Source: Chloroflexota bacterium (GTDB taxonomy: Bacteria; Chloroflexota; Dehalococcoidia; DSTF01; JACRBR01). From it: DNA of 8,888 nt. The translations under genes and the position numbers were made by a program. The DNA is taken from positions 1-8,888 of the forward strand of contig JAKAMA010000072.1 of assembly GCA_021813085.1 (NCBI GenBank), written 5' to 3'. The first letter of the stretch is position 1; each line of letters starts with the position of its first letter. This document shows positions 4,680-8,888 of the stretch, in pieces. The notes beneath the pieces are model-generated. The model was given only the letters and a program-made list of their open reading frames with translations. It had not been told where the DNA came from and did no database searches.

Positions 4680-6185
4680 ATGACCGGCACGCTGTTCGAC
4701 AACGCCCGTGTCCTGACGATGGACCCCGCGCGTCCGCGTGCGACGGCCGTGCTCGTGCGCGATGGCGCGGTCGCGGCGGTGGGCGGTGACGCGCTCGCGG
4801 CATCGCCGGGCGCACGGCACATCGACTGCGCGGGCAGCGTGCTCGCACCGGCGTTCATCGATGCGCACTGCCACCTGCTTGCTACGGCCGCGCGCACGTG
4901 TTCGGTCGACTGCTCGCCCGCGGCCGTCCGCTCGATCGCCGGCATCCAGGCGCGTCTGCGCGAGGCGGCCGCGGGCAGGCGGCCCGGCGCCTGGATCCGC
5001 GCCGTCGGCTACGACGAGTCGCGCCTCGAAGAGTGCCGCCATCCGACCCGCCGCGACCTCGATGCGGCCGCACCGCTGCATCCCGTGCGGCTGTTGCATC
5101 GCAGCGGGCACGCGGTCGTCCTGAACACGCCCGCCCTGCGCCTGGCCGGCATCGCCGCCGATACGCCGGAACCCCCCGGCGGCGTGATCGAGCGCTTCGC
5201 CGACGATGGCGAGCCATCGGGCCTGCTGCTCGAGATGGGCGACGCCGTCGACCGCGTCGTGCCGCCGCTGCCGTACGAAGAGCTGGCGTCCGCCGTCGAT
5301 GCTGTCGCGCACACGTTCCTCGCTGCCGGCGTCACCGCGATCTGCGACGCCACACACACGAACGGCGCGCGCGAGTGGGACCTGTTCGCGCGCCTGCAGG
5401 CGGAGGGCCGTCTCCCGCTCGACGTCACGCTCATGGAGGGTGCCGGGTGCGCGGGAGAGATGCCCGAGACGCCGCTGCCGCACCTCCGCCGCGGCCACGT
5501 GAAGGTCATGCTGAGCGAAGCCGGCGGGCTGACTCCGGACGAGTCGGAGCTGGCGCGCATCGTCGTTGACCTGCACGCGCGCGGGCGTGACGTTGCCGTG
5601 CACGCTGTGGAGGAGCGCGCGGTGGCCGCGGCGATCGCGGCGATCGAGGCGGCCGTGCGCGACATGCCGCGGCCGCACCGCCACCGCATCGAGCACGCGG
5701 CGCTGGTGCCGCGCGGCGGGGCGGCGCGCATGGCCCGCGCCGGCATCAGCGTCGTCACCCAGCCCGCGTTCCTGTACCACAGCGGCGACCGCTACCTGCG
5801 CGAGGTGCCGCAGGAGAAGCACGCCCGCCTGTACCCGGTCGGCTCGCTGGCGCGGGCGGGGGTGCGCGTCGCCGCGAGCACGGACGCGCCGGTCGTGCCG
5901 GCGTCGCCGCTCGAGGGCGTGCGCGCGGCGGTGGAGCGGCGCACGTCGTCGGGGGCGACCGTCGGGCCGGGGCAGGCGGTGTCGCTGCGGCGGGCGCTGG
6001 CGATGTGGACGCGCGCTGCCGCCGAGGTGTGCGGCGTCGCGACGCGCGGCCGGATCGCTCCCGGCGCGGCCGCGGACTTCGTGCTGCTCAGCGAGGCTTC
6101 CGAGCGTGCGGAGGCCGTCGCCACCTATGTGCGGGGAGAGCTCGTTGCTCCCTCGCCCGTTGAACGTCCCGATCTTCGCGCCTGA
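4680..6185 (+). CDS. Amidohydrolase, YtcJ-like (Amidohydrolase_3) family
   Basis: This 501-residue predicted cytoplasmic metal-dependent hydrolase should cleave an amide or related C-N bond; the substrate cannot be told from sequence. The N-terminal beta sandwich (1-55) includes NARVLTMDP and VLVRDGAVAAVGG, typical of the family. The TIM-barrel metal ligands are visible: H63 and H65 (DAHCH), K275 (the probable carbamylated Lys, VKVM), H308 (VHAVEE), H339 (RIEHA) and D402 (STDAPV). The C-terminal part returns to the sandwich with GRIAPGAAADFVLL (457-470). Length is slightly below the usual 530-550. ATG 4680 has no clear SD; CTGAGGG (4655-4661) is 18 nt away and a GC hairpin (4667-4678) abuts the start. 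The start is kept because the N-terminus fits the family. No promoter is evident, so it may depend on read-through. It has no visible link to its neighbours. Confidence 0.88.
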   Translation: MTGTLFDNARVLTMDPARPRATAVLVRDGAVAAVGGDALAASPGARHIDCAGSVLAPAFIDAHCHLLATAARTCSVDCSPAAVRSIAGIQARLREAAAGRRPGAWIRAVGYDESRLEECRHPTRRDLDAAAPLHPVRLLHRSGHAVVLNTPALRLAGIAADTPEPPGGVIERFADDGEPSGLLLEMGDAVDRVVPPLPYEELASAVDAVAHTFLAAGVTAICDATHTNGAREWDLFARLQAEGRLPLDVTLMEGAGCAGEMPETPLPHLRRGHVKVMLSEAGGLTPDESELARIVVDLHARGRDVAVHAVEERAVAAAIAAIEAAVRDMPRPHRHRIEHAALVPRGGAARMARAGISVVTQPAFLYHSGDRYLREVPQEKHARLYPVGSLARAGVRVAASTDAPVVPASPLEGVRAAVERRTSSGATVGPGQAVSLRRALAMWTRAAAEVCGVATRGRIAPGAAADFVLLSEASERAEAVATYVRGELVAPSPVERPDLRA

Positions 6186-6217
6186 GGGCGCCGCATCGTC
6201 GGCGGTCGCGAGTCAAG

Positions 6218-6247
6218 TTGACAGCCGATTGACCGCACCGATATACT
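6218..6247 (+). promoter_or_regulatory. Sigma70-type promoter of the ilvBN operon
   Basis: TTGACA (6218-6223; perfect -35) and TATACT (6242-6247; 5 of 6 for -10) are separated by 18 nt. This is the best promoter in the window, sitting 33 nt after the amidohydrolase stop. Transcription would begin near 6254, only a few bases before stem I of the T-box. Confidence 0.85.
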
Positions 6248-6253
6248 CCCGAC

Positions 6254-6488
6254 CGTAAACAGGCGACGAAGCGCGGCAGTAGGGCCGAATGCGCCTCGAA
6301 GCGAGCCGGTGATGGTGGAAGACCGGCAGGGCGGGCGGGCCGAACTCAGCGTGGAGCCGCCGGGGTGAACATCGACTAGCCCCGGCCGGGTCGCGACCGT
6401 TATCGCGCTCCGAGAGGCCTTCGCCACGGCGAGGGCAAGAAGGGTGGCACCGCGGGCCATGACCCGTCCCTTTGTGGGCGGGTTTTTT
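6254..6488 (+). promoter_or_regulatory. Leucine T-box riboswitch leader of ilvBN
   Basis: This RNA senses uncharged tRNA and controls a terminator ahead of ilvB. Stem I closes with GGCG (6262-6265) and CGCC (6358-6361). GCGC (6271-6274) pairs with GCGT (6349-6352) below a specifier loop made of AGTA (6278-6281) opposite GAA (6342-6344). The next triplet, CTC (6345-6347), followed by A, is the specifier and reads leucine, so tRNA-Leu(GAG) is the expected ligand. The apical part has the stem GCCGGT/ACCGGC (6305-6310, 6322-6327). A further hairpin (6359-6365 with 6380-6386) and stem III (6417-6436) follow. The conserved T-box AGGGTGGCACCGCGGG is at 6441-6456. AAGGG (6440-6444) pairs with CCCTT (6468-6472), and GCGGG (6452-6456) with CCCGT (6463-6467), around the 7-nt bulge TGGCACC. 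This antiterminator excludes the terminator at 6463-6482. Uncharged tRNA should allow read-through into ilvBN. Confidence 0.93.
6463..6488 (+). terminator. Intrinsic terminator of the T-box leader
   Basis: CCCGTCC (6463-6469) pairs with GGGCGGG (6476-6482), with one G-U pair, around a 6-nt loop, and is followed directly by six T (6483-6488). Its left arm is shared with the antiterminator, so the two structures cannot form together. This is the regulated terminator, the default state when tRNA-Leu is charged. Confidence 0.92.
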
Positions 6489-6512
6489 CGTCCCCGGCGC
6501 TGCGAGGCTCTG

Positions 6513-6674
6513 ATGCCGACGTCGCTGCATACGGCTCCCGTCCTGGAGGTCACACCGGCCTCGGTGCGCCGCGCCCCGCGGACGCGCCGCGGCCGCGGCG
6601 TAGCCCTGCCTCTGCGCGTCGCGCGCGGCCTACTGTTCGCGGGCCTGCTCCCCGGCGCGCTCCTCTCCCTCTAG
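6513..6674 (+). CDS. Possible leucine-rich leader peptide ORF, 53 aa
   Basis: Between the T-box terminator and ilvB lie about 280 nt, in which this ORF is the main candidate for content. ATG 6513 follows CGAGG (6503-6507) by 5 nt. The middle is Arg/Ala-rich and unremarkable for GC-rich DNA. The last 14 residues (LLFAGLLPGALLSL) hold seven leucines, encoded by CTA, CTG and CTC, just before the TAG stop at 6672-6674. Leu-rich peptide ends are typical of ribosome-mediated attenuators of branched-chain amino acid operons. A hairpin (6676-6707) follows at once, but no U-tract is present. It does not resemble a known protein. It may be chance, since the frame is open and Leu codons are common here. 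Confidence 0.3.
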   Translation: MPTSLHTAPVLEVTPASVRRAPRTRRGRGVALPLRVARGLLFAGLLPGALLSL

Positions 6675-6675
6675 C

Positions 6676-6707
6676 GTCCCCTGGCCCGCCACGGGATCGC
6701 GGGGGAC
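6676..6707 (+). other. Hairpin after the Leu-rich ORF
   Basis: GTCCCC (6676-6681) pairs with GGGGAC (6702-6707); inside, CCCG (6685-6688) can pair with CGGG (6692-6695). It begins one base after the stop of the Leu-rich ORF, so a ribosome paused on the Leu codons would affect its folding. Without a following U-tract it is not a clear terminator. It could act with the next palindrome on translation of ilvB. Confidence 0.35.
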
Positions 6708-6736
6708 CGCCAGCCACCAAGCAGACAACACCGCCC

Positions 6737-6748
6737 GCCCGCGCGGGC
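6737..6748 (+). other. GC palindrome just upstream of the ilvB ribosome binding site
   Basis: GCCCGCGCGGGC is a perfect 12-nt palindrome, giving a 4-bp stem with a 4-nt loop. It ends 7 nt before the SD AGGAG (6756-6760), which is itself 7 nt before the ilvB ATG at 6768. It may simply keep the start region open or be part of a larger fold with 6676-6707. Confidence 0.3.
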
Positions 6749-6767
6749 AGAGATCAGGAGCGACGAA

Positions 6768-8468
6768 ATGACCAGGATGAAGGGCGCAGAGATCATCATG
6801 GAGTGCCTCCGCAAGGAGGGAGTCGAGATCATCTTCGGCTACCCCGGCGGCGCCAACCTCCCGATGTACGACGCGCTGCACAAGTACCCCGATATCCGCC
6901 ACGTGCTCGTGCGGCACGAGCAGGGTGCGGCGCACGCCGCCGATGCCTACGCCCGCGTCAGCGGCAAGGCCGGCGTCTGCTGGGCGACGTCCGGCCCCGG
7001 CGCCACCAACCTCGTCACCGGCATCGCCAACGCCTGGATGGACTCCGTGCCGCTGGTGTGCATCACCGGCCAGGTGGTCTCGTGGCTGCTCGGTCGCGAC
7101 GGCTTCCAGGAGGCGGACATCACCGGCATCACGATCCCGATCACGAAGCACAACACGATCGTGCTCGACGTCGAGGACATCGCACCGGCGATCGCCGAGG
7201 CGTTCCACATCGCGACGACGGGCCGGCCGGGCCCGGTGCTCGTCGACATCCCGCGCGACGTGCAGCAGGCGGTCTGCGAGTTCGAGTACCCCGAGAAGGT
7301 GGAGCTGGCCGGCTACCAGCCGACGGTCGTGGGCCATCCGCAGCAGGTGAAGAAGGCGGCGCAGCTCATCGCCGAGTCGGAACGGCCGCTGATCCTCGCC
7401 GGGCACGGCGTCGTCATCGCGCGCGCCGCCGACGCGCTGCGGGAGGTCGCGGAGAAGGCGCAGATCCCGGTGATCACGACGCTGCTTGGCATCGGCGGCT
7501 TCCCCGGCTCGCACGAGCTGTATCAGGGGATGCCGGGCATGCATGGCATGTACTGGAACAACATCGCGATCCAGGAGGCGGACCTGGTGATCGCCGCGGG
7601 CATGCGGTTCGACGACCGCGTGACGGGCGCGCTGAAGGACTTCGCCCCGCACGCCAGGATCGTCCACATCGACGTCGACCCGGCCGAGATCGGCAAGAAC
7701 GTGAAGACGATGGTGCCGATCGTCGGCGACGTGAAGAACGTGCTCCAGCAGTTGGCCACGCAGATCGCGCCGGCGCGGCACGATGCCTGGCGCCAGCGGC
7801 TCGCCGACCTGCGGCGCGACCACCCGTCGATCGCCATCCCGGAGACGGACCGGTTGCTGCCACAGTACGTGATCAAGAAGATCTACGAGCTGTCGGGTCC
7901 GAAGGCGTACTACGCGACGGGCGTCGGGCAGCACCAGATGTGGGCGGCACAGTTCTTCTGGGGCGACAATCCGTACTCATTCGTGACGTCGGGTGGTCTC
8001 GGGACGATGGGCTTCGAGGTGCCGGCGGCGATCGGCGTCCAGTTCGCCCGCCCTCTCGACACGGTGTGGGCGATCTGCGGCGATGGCGGATTCCAGATGA
8101 CGATGGAGGAGCTGGCGCTCTGCACGGAGTACGAGCTGCCGGTGAAGTTCGCCATCATCAACAACAACTACCTGGGCATGGTCCGGCAGTGGCAGGACAA
8201 GTTTTACGCGGGCAACAAGCAGTCGGTGCGCATGTTCCAGCCGGACTTCGTGAAGCTCGCGGAGGCGATGGGCATCACGGGCATGCGCGTCAGCGACAAG
8301 GCGCAGGTCGCGTCCTCGATCGAGGCGGCGCTGCGCCACCCGGGCGCCGTGCTGCTCGACTTCCAGGTGGAGGACGTCGAGGACTGCTACCCGATGATGC
8401 CGCCGGGCGTCAGCCTCTCGGACACCATCGACCAGCCGCGCATCGAGCAGCCGGAGTACGCCCGATGA
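6768..8468 (+). CDS. ilvB: Acetolactate synthase large (catalytic) subunit
   Basis: This 566-residue cytoplasmic enzyme condenses two pyruvates to 2-acetolactate, or pyruvate with 2-ketobutyrate, as the first common step to valine, leucine and isoleucine. It uses thiamine diphosphate (ThDP), Mg2+ and FAD. The N-terminal ThDP-binding domain (about 1-165) has FGYPGGANLPMYDAL and the catalytic Glu E51 in RHEQGAAHAADAYAR. The central FAD domain (about 190-335) includes MRFDDRVTG (279-287). The C-terminal domain has the ThDP/Mg motif from GDG (438-440) to NNN (465-467), then MVRQWQ (471-476). Length is normal. The loop GQVVSWLLGRDGFQE (101-115) differs from the usual GQVP...TDAFQE: Val stands in place of the Pro, and Gly in place of the Ala, whose changes give herbicide tolerance in plants. 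Start ATG 6768 has SD AGGAG 7 nt upstream. ilvN overlaps the stop by ATGA. Confidence 0.96.
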   Translation: MTRMKGAEIIMECLRKEGVEIIFGYPGGANLPMYDALHKYPDIRHVLVRHEQGAAHAADAYARVSGKAGVCWATSGPGATNLVTGIANAWMDSVPLVCITGQVVSWLLGRDGFQEADITGITIPITKHNTIVLDVEDIAPAIAEAFHIATTGRPGPVLVDIPRDVQQAVCEFEYPEKVELAGYQPTVVGHPQQVKKAAQLIAESERPLILAGHGVVIARAADALREVAEKAQIPVITTLLGIGGFPGSHELYQGMPGMHGMYWNNIAIQEADLVIAAGMRFDDRVTGALKDFAPHARIVHIDVDPAEIGKNVKTMVPIVGDVKNVLQQLATQIAPARHDAWRQRLADLRRDHPSIAIPETDRLLPQYVIKKIYELSGPKAYYATGVGQHQMWAAQFFWGDNPYSFVTSGGLGTMGFEVPAAIGVQFARPLDTVWAICGDGGFQMTMEELALCTEYELPVKFAIINNNYLGMVRQWQDKFYAGNKQSVRMFQPDFVKLAEAMGITGMRVSDKAQVASSIEAALRHPGAVLLDFQVEDVEDCYPMMPPGVSLSDTIDQPRIEQPEYAR

Positions 8469-8888
8469 GCGGCCGCGTGCACACGATCGTCGCGCTCGTC
8501 GAGAACCGCCCCGGCGTGCTCAACAAGATCGCCAGCAAGTGGCGGCAGCGCGCGTTCAACCTCGAGAGCCTGACCGTCGGGCCGAGCGAAGTGCCCGGCC
8601 TCTCCCGCATGACCTTCACGGTCGATGGTGCGGCGCACGACATCGAGCAGGTCACCAAGCAACTCTACAAGGTGATCGAGGTGGTGAAGATCACCGACGT
8701 CACGGACCAGGGCACGGTGGCGCGCGAGCTGGCGCTGATCAAGGTCGCCGCGACGAAGGAGAGCCGGAGCGCGATCATCGAGATTGTGGATGTGTTCCGT
8801 GCGAAGGTCGTCGATGTCTCGCCGGACTCGCTCGTGATCGAGACGACGGGCACGGAGGACAAGATCGATGCGATCGTCGCGATGCTGA
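8465..8888 (+). CDS. ilvN: Acetolactate synthase small (regulatory) subunit, 3' end outside the window
   Basis: This subunit binds the large subunit, raises its activity and gives valine feedback inhibition. 141 codons are present and the frame is still open at the window edge; the family usually has about 160-175 residues. The N-terminal ACT domain (about 4-77) shows VENRPGVLNKIA (12-23) and FNLESLTVGP (31-40), then GLSRMTFTV (45-53). RELALIKV (87-94) begins the second domain, ending here near DKIDAIVAML. Two small departures from the common sequence are W26 and A30 in KWRQRAFN, where FSRRGFN is usual. ATG 8465 overlaps the ilvB TGA in ATGA, so the two subunits are translationally coupled. 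No separate SD is needed, and both are controlled by the T-box upstream. Confidence 0.95.
   Translation, partial: MSGRVHTIVALVENRPGVLNKIASKWRQRAFNLESLTVGPSEVPGLSRMTFTVDGAAHDIEQVTKQLYKVIEVVKITDVTDQGTVARELALIKVAATKESRSAIIEIVDVFRAKVVDVSPDSLVIETTGTEDKIDAIVAML

Noticed and set aside
4515..5822. Minus-strand ORF of 435 codons opposite the amidohydrolase
   Set aside because: The + strand has all family metal ligands; the minus product is Arg-rich low-complexity sequence.
6444..6512. Extension of the Leu-rich ORF upstream into the T-box
   Set aside because: The longer frame would start inside the conserved T-box sequence and read through the terminator; the ATG at 6513 with its own SD is more plausible.
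6630..7934. Minus-strand ORF of 434 codons opposite ilvB
   Set aside because: ilvB is unmistakable on the + strand; the antisense product has no recognisable domain.
1..8888. CRISPR arrays, tRNA or rRNA genes, insertion sequences
   Set aside because: I saw no regularly spaced repeats, cloverleaf-like segments, transposase motifs or terminal inverted repeats.

Overview
The window is high-GC bacterial DNA, probably from a Gram-positive-like or Chloroflexota-like lineage. That placement is an inference from four things: a split b6-type cytochrome b complex, a leucine T-box in front of ilvB, stand-alone desulforedoxin-like proteins, and the style of the cytochrome c/cupredoxin fusion. No rRNA or other marker gene is present to prove it. 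All supported genes lie on the + strand.

Region 1 (1-4230) is a respiratory cytochrome bc/b6f-type operon. A good sigma70-type promoter (7-35) precedes a possible 41-residue single-helix protein (128-253). After it come a b6-type cytochrome b (270-1025), an enlarged subunit IV-like protein (1045-2169), a Rieske iron-sulfur protein (2283-3059), and a membrane-anchored protein that joins a c-type heme domain, a beta-rich domain and a type 1 copper domain (3115-4230). Together these would oxidise quinol, probably menaquinol, at the b subunits and pass electrons through Rieske to heme c and then copper. Two tiny ORFs fill the gaps on either side of the Rieske gene, both overlapping their neighbours' start and stop codons. 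The first (2162-2290) is clearly the product of an old tandem duplication of the subunit IV/Rieske junction.

Region 2 (4231-4679) holds an inverted repeat overlapping a candidate promoter, then two tandem paralogous desulforedoxin-like iron proteins (4322-4441 and 4454-4597), then a perfect 9-bp hairpin that probably ends the unit. Neither small gene is long, but both carry the exact desulforedoxin cysteine spacing.

Region 3 (4680-6185) is an amidohydrolase of the YtcJ-like (Amidohydrolase_3) group with its metal ligands in place. Its substrate is not known.

Region 4 (6186-8888) is a branched-chain amino acid biosynthesis operon. A strong promoter (6218-6247) drives a full T-box leader with a CUC (leucine) specifier, a textbook antiterminator and a U-tract terminator. 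About 280 nt follow, containing a leucine-rich ORF that may be a leader peptide, and then ilvB (acetolactate synthase large subunit, 6768-8468) and ilvN (small subunit, overlapping by ATGA and cut off by the window end). The T-box would let ilvBN be transcribed when uncharged tRNA-Leu accumulates.

The most notable points are the heme-copper fusion as the electron exit of the bc complex, the junction duplication that created a chimeric micro-ORF, the tandem desulforedoxins, and a possible second leucine-sensing layer downstream of the T-box.
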